Positions 1-7,280 of a DNA stretch of 21,673 bases are shown piece by piece. Source of the DNA: Bacteroides sp. (GTDB lineage Bacteria > Bacteroidota > Bacteroidia > Bacteroidales > Bacteroidaceae). The notes under the pieces were generated by a model, which was not told the DNA's origin, did no database searches, and saw only the letters and a list, made by a program, of their open reading frames with translations. Each line of letters begins with the position of its first letter. Position 1 is the stretch's first letter. A program made the translations under genes and the position numbers. The stretch lies in NCBI GenBank assembly GCA_019412865.1, contig DXOJ01000675.1:1-21673 (forward strand), written 5' to 3'.

Positions 1-101
1 AATACTATTTAGTCATTCTCTGACAGATTTTGGTCGATTTACTCTAACTTCGCTTTCTCCTTTTGTTTTTTGATAAATATTGTCTTCAGATTATGATGAT
101 A

Positions 102-3100
102 TTATATTTTACTTGTTTTTTCTTTGTATTGAGTCGGTGTCTCCCCTGTGTACTGCTTGAAAGCAGTGCTGAAATAACTGGGAGATGTAAATCCGACCTC
201 TTCTGAAATTTCCGTAAATGTCATTTCGGTATTGGCAATTAACGTAAGTGCTTTTTCTATTCGGAATTTATTGATGTAATCATTTGCTCCTATCCCGGTA
301 AGTGCTTTCAGTTTAGTGTAAAGCGAAGTACGGCTTAAACCTATTTCCTTGCAAATGAACTGAATGTCCAGATTGGTATTACTCAGATTCTCCTGGATTG
401 TTTTGTTCACTTTAAGTAAGAAGCTCTCGTCTACCTGACTGAAAGTGGTCTCTTTCGGGACAGGTATTATGCCCGTATGCAAATACCTTTTCTTAATGTA
501 TTCCCTGTTTTTCAGACGGTTACTGATTATCTCCATCAGCATTTCTACTTCAAAAGGTTTTGTCAGGTAGGCATCTGCTCCATTCTTATAACCGCTGATG
601 AGACTTTGTTTATCATCTCGTGCCGTGAGCAAGATAATGGGAATATGGCTGATCGTAATATCTTCTTTGATGTTTATGCACAGCTCGTATCCGTTCATCC
701 GCGGCATCATCACATCGCTGACAATGATATCCGGAATGTGACTTTTGATAAGCTGGAGAGCCTCCACCCCATCAGCGGCAATGATTACCCGTTTGAAAGA
801 TTCTTCCAGTGTCTTTTTTAGAAAGTCTGTCATATCCGGATTGTCATCCACCACCAGGATGGTGTATGGAGTTGTATCGAAAGTTTCTTTATCGGTTGCC
901 TGCTTCAGATTATCACTAAGCATCAGTTCGTTCAGATACGCTTTCGGCTGGCAGATAATCTCTTCTGATTCTTGCTTCAACGGTAGCTCGAAAAAGAAGA
1001 TAGCCCCCGATTCGGGGTTATCTTGTGCACCGATAGAGCCGCCATGCTGTTCGACCAGAATTTTTGAGTAAGACAATCCGATTCCGGTTCCACTTTGTTC
1101 TCCTGTCCCCTGATAGAAGCGGGTAAAGAGTTTATGTGTATCTACCTGTTTCAATCCGCATCCCTGATCGATGATGGAGATACGTACTCTTCCTGTTTCG
1201 GGAAGCAATTCCGAGACAATGGTTATTTCCGTATCCTGAGGACTATGTTTGAGCGCATTGATCAGCAGATTGCTTAAGATGATTTCGCATTTGTCCTTAT
1301 CGAAACTTACTGTTTCAATCTGCGGATCGAGCTGGTAACGGATGCGTACGTTCTTTGCTTCTCCTTCACTGATGAAATCTTGTGATACGTGCTCAATCCA
1401 GTGGTTAAGGGGATGCGGTTGAATAAGCAGTTTGCTCTCACCGACCTCCATTTTGCGTACGTCGAGCACCATGTTTATCAGGTTCTTCATTCGTTGGGCC
1501 TGACGATAAATAGCTTTTAGCGGCAGATATTGGGGATCTTCGGAAGACAAAGATTTCAGTATCCGGTTGAGCGGCGCATGAATAAGTGTCAACGGAGTGC
1601 GGAGTTCATGGCTGATATTGATAAGGAAACGTACTTTTTCTTCGTACGTTTGTTTCTCGTGTTCCTTCATTGCCCATTTCAATTTCTCTTCGTTGCGCTT
1701 CACCGTTCTTCGGAAAGTTTCGATGATTGCTATAGAAACGAGTACGGCACAGATCAGGCTAAACCACCATGTCCGGTACCAGGGCGGAAGTACGGTTAGT
1801 TCCAGTACTTGTTGGTCGGGAATCCAGCTACCGTCTTTTGCAGTGCACGAAGCCATGATTCTATAACTTCCCGGAAGCAGTGATCGGATCACCAGTTCCG
1901 GATTGTATGATTCGGTATATTCGTTGTTCAATCCTTCTATCTGATACCTGTAAATCTTTTGCCGGAAGATGTCTTCTTCCCTCGACATGATGCGGATGGA
2001 TATATTGCTGTTCCAGGGTACCGAGATTTTTGCCGGATGGTTGTACCATTCATGATTCGCCGATTCGCCATTGATGGTAATATCCAGCAATTGAAGTTCC
2101 GGCATTTCCGATGTGTTCAGAAGAAGTTGTCCGTCGATGCGCAGCATACCCTTCACACCGCCTATGTAGGCATCCCCTTGTTCGTTCACCAACCGTGCAT
2201 TAGGGAGATATTCGTTTTGTATGGCTCCGTTCGATTCTCCGAAAAGTACAAACTTCTGTTCTTTGATGAAGTAGGCGAAAAGCATATTGTCAACGCCTAT
2301 CCATACTTTGCCTTTCTGGTCGCACAGTACCATATTAATTTCGGTGAACAGATTGGTAGGGACAAGAGTCCGGCTTTTTAAGACAGGGTCGTAGTGGATA
2401 AGTCCGAAATTGCTTCCGATCCAGAAATGTCCCTGTTCATCATGGGATACGGAACTGATCACTGTATCCGTGTAGCATTCAAAAACGGTTTTCAGCCGGG
2501 AGGTCTGGTCGTCCAGTTCATAGATATGTTTGATATCATTGATATAGGTCAGGTTCTCTTGATGATCGAACGGGACAAGGGTACCCACAATATCTTTCCC
2601 TTCCTCTTCGGTGATGGTGCTGAATTTCTTCTCTTTGAGGTGATACTGGTAGATGTGGTCTCCCAGGAATAACACGGTGTTGGGCGTATTTTGATATAAG
2701 TTGACGGACTTTCCACGGTTGCAGAGCCGTGTAGTCGTTTCTTTGTCGATGATGGTGAAAGGTTGCTTCTCTCCTGTGGCGGGGTTGAAGACAAAGACTC
2801 CTTTGGAGAAAAGCGAGATCAGTAGTTTTCCGGGTGTAAAGCCACTGATGAATGCCACCTTATCTCCCCAAGTAGACGAATAATGGGTAAACTTTTCGGT
2901 GTGCGGGCTGAAAAGGTTGATGCCTCCCCCATCGGTGCCAATCCAGATGCTATCCGGCGATTGCCGGTAAAGGCTCCGTACAGTGCCGTTGCTCAATCCG
3001 CGGTCGTTGCCCGGCACTACGTCCGTATAGGTTTTCATTGATACTTCCCGGATGCTGATCAATCCGTTGCAGGTGCTTCCTGCCCATACATTGTTGTTGT

Positions 3101-4034
3101 AATCGTTGTGAAGGCAGAGAATGGAGTTGGCAGGCAGAGAATAGTTCTCACGGCCCGGAATATACTCCAGTTGGGAGATTTCTCCGGTTTCGGGATGGAG
3201 GATATTGATGCCTCCCCCGTCTGTTCCTATCCACAGTTGTTCTTCTCTTTCGGCGAGGCTCAATACGATGTCGTTGCTGAGTGAGGAGTTATGGGTAGTG
3301 TACGAAGCCGATAGTTTGCCGTCGCGTGAGTAGCAGCGCAGTCCACCGCTGTAGGGGGCAATCCAGATTCTATTTTTAGAATCGGTTATCATACTTGTGA
3401 TTTCCGGTCCGCAGTCAAAGGGCGGGCGTCTGTGCTCTCCGGTTTGCAGGTCCACGAGATATAAGCCGGTCCATCGGCTGCAACAGAGCAGCGTCTTTGA
3501 GTCCCATACACTGAGAGCGGTGATTTTAAAAGAGTTGGCATTGAAATATTGAAGGAGTCTCAGCGAAGAGTCCTTATAGCTGTACTTATAGATTCTGTCT
3601 TTGCCACCGAACAGGATTCCATCCGGAACGAGGCAGAAGGAATAGGCAGTAATGTAATTCCCTTCTTCGTCTGTAGGGAAAGTGAAGTTGTTGCTCTGTT
3701 GCTGATAGCGTGCAATTCCTTTTTCGGTCAGTATCCAGATGTTATGTTGTTTGTCTTCCGCTATTTGGTAGATCAGGTTGTGAAGAAGCGAGTGCGGATC
3801 ATTCGCCTGGTGTTTGTATCTCTTCAGTTGGTGTCCGTCGAACTTTCCCAGTCCTGCTTTGGTGCCTATCCAGATGAAACCCTGTTCGTCTCTGAGGATG
3901 CAGCGTACATTGGACGGCAGTCCTTCTTTGAGGGAGATTTGCTTATAGTAGTAATGTTCTGCGCGGAGAGGGAGGGTAGTTATCAATAGTATAATAGCTA
4001 TAATCCCTGGTAAAGTAAGCAATCTTGTTTTCAT
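102..4034 (-). CDS. Hybrid two-component system (HTCS) sensor kinase/AraC-type regulator of the PUL
   Basis: One-protein signalling system that senses an oligosaccharide in the periplasm and activates PUL transcription. From the N terminus the translation shows a signal peptide/membrane anchor, a long periplasmic part with repeated WIG-type propeller motifs (for example FIWIGTKAGLGKFDG, LWIGTDGGGINIL), a Y_Y_Y-like domain at about 675-745, and a membrane segment near 756-775. The cytoplasmic part has a HisKA domain with ISHELRTPL (phospho-acceptor H809), an ATPase domain (GTGIGLSYSK), a receiver domain (VVDDNPDM; phospho-acceptor D1107 in SDVMMP) and a C-terminal AraC-type helix-turn-helix. 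All core residues are present and the length is normal for an HTCS. The open frame extends to a GTG at 4070, but I chose the ATG at 4034 because it directly precedes a good signal sequence (MKTRLLTLPGIIAIILL); residue numbers use that start. It lies 124 bp downstream of the GH95 gene on the same strand and probably also has its own promoter. The ligand cannot be read from sequence. Confidence 0.96.
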   Translation of the reverse strand: MKTRLLTLPGIIAIILLITTLPLRAEHYYYKQISLKEGLPSNVRCILRDEQGFIWIGTKAGLGKFDGHQLKRYKHQANDPHSLLHNLIYQIAEDKQHNIWILTEKGIARYQQQSNNFTFPTDEEGNYITAYSFCLVPDGILFGGKDRIYKYSYKDSSLRLLQYFNANSFKITALSVWDSKTLLCCSRWTGLYLVDLQTGEHRRPPFDCGPEITSMITDSKNRIWIAPYSGGLRCYSRDGKLSASYTTHNSSLSNDIVLSLAEREEQLWIGTDGGGINILHPETGEISQLEYIPGRENYSLPANSILCLHNDYNNNVWAGSTCNGLISIREVSMKTYTDVVPGNDRGLSNGTVRSLYRQSPDSIWIGTDGGGINLFSPHTEKFTHYSSTWGDKVAFISGFTPGKLLISLFSKGVFVFNPATGEKQPFTIIDKETTTRLCNRGKSVNLYQNTPNTVLFLGDHIYQYHLKEKKFSTITEEEGKDIVGTLVPFDHQENLTYINDIKHIYELDDQTSRLKTVFECYTDTVISSVSHDEQGHFWIGSNFGLIHYDPVLKSRTLVPTNLFTEINMVLCDQKGKVWIGVDNMLFAYFIKEQKFVLFGESNGAIQNEYLPNARLVNEQGDAYIGGVKGMLRIDGQLLLNTSEMPELQLLDITINGESANHEWYNHPAKISVPWNSNISIRIMSREEDIFRQKIYRYQIEGLNNEYTESYNPELVIRSLLPGSYRIMASCTAKDGSWIPDQQVLELTVLPPWYRTWWFSLICAVLVSIAIIETFRRTVKRNEEKLKWAMKEHEKQTYEEKVRFLINISHELRTPLTLIHAPLNRILKSLSSEDPQYLPLKAIYRQAQRMKNLINMVLDVRKMEVGESKLLIQPHPLNHWIEHVSQDFISEGEAKNVRIRYQLDPQIETVSFDKDKCEIILSNLLINALKHSPQDTEITIVSELLPETGRVRISIIDQGCGLKQVDTHKLFTRFYQGTGEQSGTGIGLSYSKILVEQHGGSIGAQDNPESGAIFFFELPLKQESEEIICQPKAYLNELMLSDNLKQATDKETFDTTPYTILVVDDNPDMTDFLKKTLEESFKRVIIAADGVEALQLIKSHIPDIIVSDVMMPRMNGYELCINIKEDITISHIPIILLTARDDKQSLISGYKNGADAYLTKPFEVEMLMEIISNRLKNREYIKKRYLHTGIIPVPKETTFSQVDESFLLKVNKTIQENLSNTNLDIQFICKEIGLSRTSLYTKLKALTGIGANDYINKFRIEKALTLIANTEMTFTEISEEVGFTSPSYFSTAFKQYTGETPTQYKEKTSKI

Positions 4035-4092
4035 GTAAAAGTAGGTTAGCGGATCGTCTGAGATTGGCACATTGATCCTTGGTTTGGTTTAC

Positions 4093-4100
4093 CAAAGATA
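4093..4100 (-). promoter_or_regulatory. Candidate -7 promoter element for the HTCS gene
   Basis: On the minus strand this reads TATCTTTG, an exact match to the Bacteroides -7 consensus TAnnTTTG. It lies about 60 bp upstream of the ATG at 4034 and just downstream of the 18-bp hairpin. I see no clear TTTG -33 element at the usual distance, where the hairpin sits instead. If real, the regulator can be made independently of the GH95 transcript, as expected for a sensor that must be present before induction. Confidence 0.4.
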
Positions 4101-4104
4101 ATAC

Positions 4105-4148
4105 TTTCATCATATATTCAGCCGGTTTTTGCTGAATATATGATGAAA
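4105..4148 (-). terminator. 18-bp perfect hairpin between GH95 and HTCS genes (terminator-like, no U-tract)
   Basis: The left arm TTTCATCATATATTCAGC (4105-4122) and right arm GCTGAATATATGATGAAA (4131-4148) are perfectly complementary over 18 bp around an 8-nt loop. On the minus strand it starts 11 nt after the GH95 stop codon. Neither side has a clear run of T, so it is not a textbook intrinsic terminator. It could protect the 3' end of the GH95 mRNA, partly terminate it, or be a protein-binding palindrome next to the HTCS promoter. The structure is certain; the function is not. Confidence 0.5.
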
Positions 4149-4158
4149 TAGGTGCTGT

Positions 4159-6606
4159 TTACAGCAGTTTTAACAGATTTCCTACTAAAGTGATTTCATA
4201 TTTCTTCCCTTTCACGGTGCTGAATGAGAGAGTTTTATCTCCGTATCTTACATTGCAGGGAGTTCCTGACCCGGAAAGAATGGTTGCTTTGTCCAGTTGC
4301 CCTTCTTTCCATGAAATGGAAATTTCGAAATTGCCTTTGGCACAGATGCCGGTTATCGAACCGTTCTTCCAGGCATCCGGCAAGGCTGGCAACAATTGGA
4401 TAAATCCCATGTGGCTTTGCAACAGCATTTCGGTTATTCCTGCCGTACCTCCAAAGTTTCCGTCAATCTGGAAAGGCGCGTGGGTATCCCATAAATTGTC
4501 CAGTGTTCCGTTTTTCAACAGATTGCCGTATAACTTATAAGCATGGTTTCCGTCCTGAAGGCGTGCCCACTGGTTAAGTTTCCATCCCATGCTCCATCCG
4601 GTGGCTCCGTCTCCGCGGTGTTCCAATACCACTTTTGCGGCTTCTGCAAGTTTGGGGGTCGTGATGGGCGAAATGGTATGTCCCGGGTGCAATCCGAAGA
4701 GATGGTTCACATGGCGGTGTTCGTCTTCAGGGTCGTCTATGTCGGTCGACCATTCCATTAACTGCCCGTAACGTCCGATGCGGTAGGGAACTAATTTATC
4801 CAGTATCTTTTCCCATTGTTTGCGTTCTTTGGAGTCGATCCCCAGTTCTTTGCTGGCTTGGATAGCGTCCAATAGTATTTCACGCACTACGGCATGTGCA
4901 AAGGTTACTCCCTCGTCTATCGGTCCGTGTTCGGGAGAGGTGGAAGGAGCAGCGGTATAAGTGCCGTCGGGTTTATGCCATAAATGGTCCACTGCAAATT
5001 GTGCACTGCTTTTGATAAGGTCATACCCGATCTCTTTCAGGAATTTCTTATCACGGGTATAGTCATAATATTCCCAGATGTGTGTGGCAAGCCATGGGCC
5101 TGCGGTGGGATTCAGGTTCCATGACATCATATTGCTGGATAAAGGCGCTGTAAATCCGAAGATATTGGCAGAGATGGATGCCGTCCATCCGCGTGCGTTG
5201 AAGTAGGCTTGTGCCGTTTGTTCACCGGGTTTCACCAGGCTGCGTATAAAGTCTATCAAAGGCCATGTGCATTCCGAAAGGTTGGCGGAGCAGGCAGGCC
5301 AGTAGTTCATCTGGATATTAATGTTATTGTGATAATCCACTCTCCAGGGACCGTCCAGATTGTTGTGCCACATACCTTGCAGATTGGCGGGCATATTGCC
5401 GGGGCGCGAACTGGCTATCAGCAGGTAACGCCCGAATTGATAGTACAACTGTTCCAGTTGATAATCCGGGGTTCCTTTTTTATAATTAGCCAGACGTTGG
5501 TAGGTGGGGAGGTTGGGACTGCTTATATCCGGATTGAGTTGCAGCCGTACCCGGTTGAACAGCGCCGTATGGTCGGCTTCATGATTACGGTACAGTTCAT
5601 CATATCCTTTTTGTACTGCTTGGTCCATCATGATTCGGGTGGTTTGTTCCGGATCGTTGCCTACATACGTTTTCGGGTCTTTGAAATCGGGATTGAAGTT
5701 CATTTTATAATCGGTGTCCGCTGTGAGCAGAAATACCACTTCGTCAGCGCCTTTTACGATAAGGCGGTCGTTTTCAGCTTCCAGAGTTCCTCCTTTGTGG
5801 ATAGCTTTGATTCGGAAGGCAAACTTCATACCGTTGTTATCGAGTACTCCGGTATATACCAGTCCGTCTTTTCCGTCTGCCCTGAGGTTACTTTTTGCTT
5901 CGCTGTTGGGGCAATAGCTCAATATAAGGTTCTGTTTTCCGGATTGGTTGGCGGTGAATTTCATTACCATGACGCTGTCCGGATAGGAAATGAAATATTT
6001 CCGTTGATATTGCACTCCATCTTTATCGAACTGCACCACAACCATGGCAGAATCTAATGACAAGATACGGCGATAGTTACTCATTCTGAGTTCATTGAGT
6101 CCGGTTTCCACATAAAGTTCTCCCATCGTGGTGAACGAACCGAAACGGAATGGAGTTTCATCTTTCTCTTCGTAAGCTGCTAAACCGTTGAAGTTGTTCC
6201 GGGTGAGTTGGGCGGCTTTTTCTTTGTCTTCATCCAGAAATGCCTGGCGGATTTCTTTTAATACTCCTGCCGATTGTTTGTTTACGTCCCAGTAATATTC
6301 CGCTCCTTTCGAAGTATTCGGTCCTCCTTTCCAGAGAGTTTTCTCATTGAGAGTGATGCGTTCGGCAGCCACCGACCCTAAGATGTTCGCTCCCAGACTA
6401 CCGTTTCCGATAGGAAGTGAACGACTTTCCCACGTTTTGTCAGGATTGGCTCTTGAACCGGAAGCACGTAGCCAGATAGCTTGCCCGTCGAGATTGTTGG
6501 GAGTATCGAACCAGACAGAGAGTCCTTTGGTATAATCAACAGTTCCTATTGATGATGCGGAAAGGGAGAAAAGTGTGCAGATAAAAAAAGAATAAAGTTT
6601 CTTCAT
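4159..6606 (-). CDS. GH95 family alpha-L-fucosidase (alternatively alpha-L-galactosidase), periplasmic
   Basis: Predicted inverting exo-glycosidase that removes terminal alpha-1,2-linked L-fucose, a cap on mucin-type glycans and milk oligosaccharides. It is 815 residues, a normal family length. After a type I signal peptide (MKKLYSFFICTLFSLSASS, no lipobox) comes the N-terminal beta domain (WESRSLPIGNGSLGANILG), then the (alpha/alpha)6 barrel with NLQGMWHNN, HNNINIQMNYWPA, HRHVNHLFGLHPGH and FQIDGNFGG, and a short C-terminal beta domain. By comparison with the Bifidobacterium bifidum enzyme, E559 (in SPEHG) is the likely acid, and N428, N430 and D715 form the likely base system. H426 precedes NIN; as I recall, GH95 alpha-L-galactosidases carry Thr there, which favours fucosidase, but this needs an alignment. 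It is transcribed divergently from susC. The ATG at 6606 fits a short leader from the -7 element at 6633-6640. Confidence 0.93.
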   Translation of the reverse strand: MKKLYSFFICTLFSLSASSIGTVDYTKGLSVWFDTPNNLDGQAIWLRASGSRANPDKTWESRSLPIGNGSLGANILGSVAAERITLNEKTLWKGGPNTSKGAEYYWDVNKQSAGVLKEIRQAFLDEDKEKAAQLTRNNFNGLAAYEEKDETPFRFGSFTTMGELYVETGLNELRMSNYRRILSLDSAMVVVQFDKDGVQYQRKYFISYPDSVMVMKFTANQSGKQNLILSYCPNSEAKSNLRADGKDGLVYTGVLDNNGMKFAFRIKAIHKGGTLEAENDRLIVKGADEVVFLLTADTDYKMNFNPDFKDPKTYVGNDPEQTTRIMMDQAVQKGYDELYRNHEADHTALFNRVRLQLNPDISSPNLPTYQRLANYKKGTPDYQLEQLYYQFGRYLLIASSRPGNMPANLQGMWHNNLDGPWRVDYHNNINIQMNYWPACSANLSECTWPLIDFIRSLVKPGEQTAQAYFNARGWTASISANIFGFTAPLSSNMMSWNLNPTAGPWLATHIWEYYDYTRDKKFLKEIGYDLIKSSAQFAVDHLWHKPDGTYTAAPSTSPEHGPIDEGVTFAHAVVREILLDAIQASKELGIDSKERKQWEKILDKLVPYRIGRYGQLMEWSTDIDDPEDEHRHVNHLFGLHPGHTISPITTPKLAEAAKVVLEHRGDGATGWSMGWKLNQWARLQDGNHAYKLYGNLLKNGTLDNLWDTHAPFQIDGNFGGTAGITEMLLQSHMGFIQLLPALPDAWKNGSITGICAKGNFEISISWKEGQLDKATILSGSGTPCNVRYGDKTLSFSTVKGKKYEITLVGNLLKLL

Positions 6607-6632
6607 AATAAATTAATTTAAAGGGGTACGGG

Positions 6633-6640
6633 CAAAAGTA
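6633..6640 (-). promoter_or_regulatory. Candidate -7 promoter element for GH95
   Basis: On the minus strand this reads TACTTTTG, matching the Bacteroides -7 consensus TAnnTTTG. Transcription would start around 6626, giving a leader of about 20 nt before the ATG at 6606. No consensus TTTG -33 element is visible at the usual spacing, which is common for activator-dependent promoters. Confidence 0.45.
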
Positions 6641-6804
6641 CTCCTTTTCTTCCTTATCCATGTTCTGACTCTTTTTCAATTTTGTTCAATAGGCTTTCAA
6701 AAATCGATAAAAATGCCTTGTTAGCTCCTTCTTGACTCGGAAATGAATAAAATTGTGTAGTAAATGAGTAGTTGACCATTAGCAGGTTAGTACAGACACT
6801 TCGA

Positions 6805-6910
6805 TTCTCACCGAAATGAGAAAAAATTCTCACTGCAATGAGAAAATATTCTCATAGGCATGAGTATTTTTTCTCACTATGGTGAGAATTTTTTCTCATC
6901 ACGATGAGAA
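6805..6910. repeat. Array of five 18-bp hyphenated palindromes at an exact 22-bp period
   Basis: Five units of TTCTCA-N6-TGAGAA start at 6805, 6827, 6849, 6871 and 6893, each exactly 22 bp from the last. The arms are perfect except for one base in unit 3 (TGAGTA). The N6 centres differ completely: CCGAAA, CTGCAA, TAGGCA, CTATGG, TCACGA. The N4 linkers between units are only A/T: AAAA, AATA, TTTT, TTTT. An equally valid reading is four palindromes TGAGAA-N4-TTCTCA with AT-rich centres. A further TTGAGAA follows at 6915-6921. Conserved arms with unrelated centres, at about two helical turns, look like tandem protein-binding sites on one DNA face. The repeat is directly seen; its role is inferred. 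Confidence 0.92.
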
Positions 6911-7096
6911 TACTTTGAGAATATAGTAACCTGTATTGTGCTGTCTATTAACTTGATAATGATTGATAACGTTCTGTCTTATGCCTGCAATTGATTGGCT
7001 GCAAAACGTCCTGTTTCTAAAAAATGCGGTTTTTTGCCTAAAAAACAGTTTGTTTGTCACTGCACGGGAAGTGAATCACCATCTATTGGCATTTGT

Positions 7097-7164
7097 TTTT
7101 GATCACTTCTCTATCAATAATGATCATTTAGCGGATTGCACAGGGTTCTTTTGATCATTATTGA
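7097..7164. promoter_or_regulatory. TGATCA-centred direct and inverted repeats upstream of the susC promoter
   Basis: TCAATAATGATCA (7114-7126) and TGATCATTATTGA (7152-7164) are perfect 13-bp inverted repeats with a 25-bp spacer. In addition TTTTGATCA occurs as a 9-bp direct repeat at 7097-7105 and 7149-7157, exactly 52 bp apart. The last repeat ends 45 bp before the susC -7 element. This position suits an activator operator, possibly for the AraC-type domain of the HTCS. The repeats are certain; the binding partner is a guess. Confidence 0.5.
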
Positions 7165-7209
7165 ATTTTAATTGATGATTTTTGAATGTTTCCTTTTATA
7201 CTGTGGTTG

Positions 7210-7217
7210 TATTTTTG
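7210..7217 (+). promoter_or_regulatory. Candidate -7 promoter element for the susC operon
   Basis: TATTTTTG matches the Bacteroides -7 consensus TAnnTTTG. A TTTG lies upstream at 7181-7184, but the 25-nt gap is longer than the usual 19-21 nt, so the -33 part is weak. Transcription would start near 7224, giving a leader of about 57 nt before the susC ATG. Confidence 0.5.
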
Positions 7218-7280
7218 TCGAAGATTGAAACTTATTGTTAGCTAGTGAAAGTATGAATCTTTATTATTAAATGTAGTATT

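Larger units (their letters stand above)
6607..7280. promoter_or_regulatory. Divergent control region between GH95 and susC
   Basis: A 674-bp AT-rich stretch without a convincing gene. It holds a -7 element facing GH95 (6633-6640), a five-unit palindrome array (6805-6910), a TTGATAA direct repeat (6953-6959 and 6963-6969), TGATCA-centred repeats (7097-7164), and a -7 element facing susC (7210-7217). Its length is more than two simple promoters need. Both transcription units belong to the same system, so shared regulation by the HTCS AraC-type domain or another factor is plausible. Confidence 0.7.

Noticed and set aside
1..101. Terminator or gene downstream of the HTCS gene
   Set aside because: AT-rich sequence with T-runs but no stem-loop I could pair, and no coding frame with family signal.
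5209..6057. 282-residue plus-strand frame opposite GH95
   Set aside because: Antisense to an intact GH95 gene with clear motifs; its translation shows no family features.
6805..6910. CRISPR-like array
   Set aside because: The period is regular, but the repeats are only 6+6 bp with 4-6 bp gaps, far too short for CRISPR repeats and spacers, and no cas gene is present.
6963..7154. Small 63-residue frame in the divergent control region
   Set aside because: No recognisable domain and it runs through the TGATCA repeats; more likely chance in regulatory DNA.
7218..7280. Riboswitch or structured leader before susC
   Set aside because: The leader of about 57 nt shows no stable pairing or known motif.
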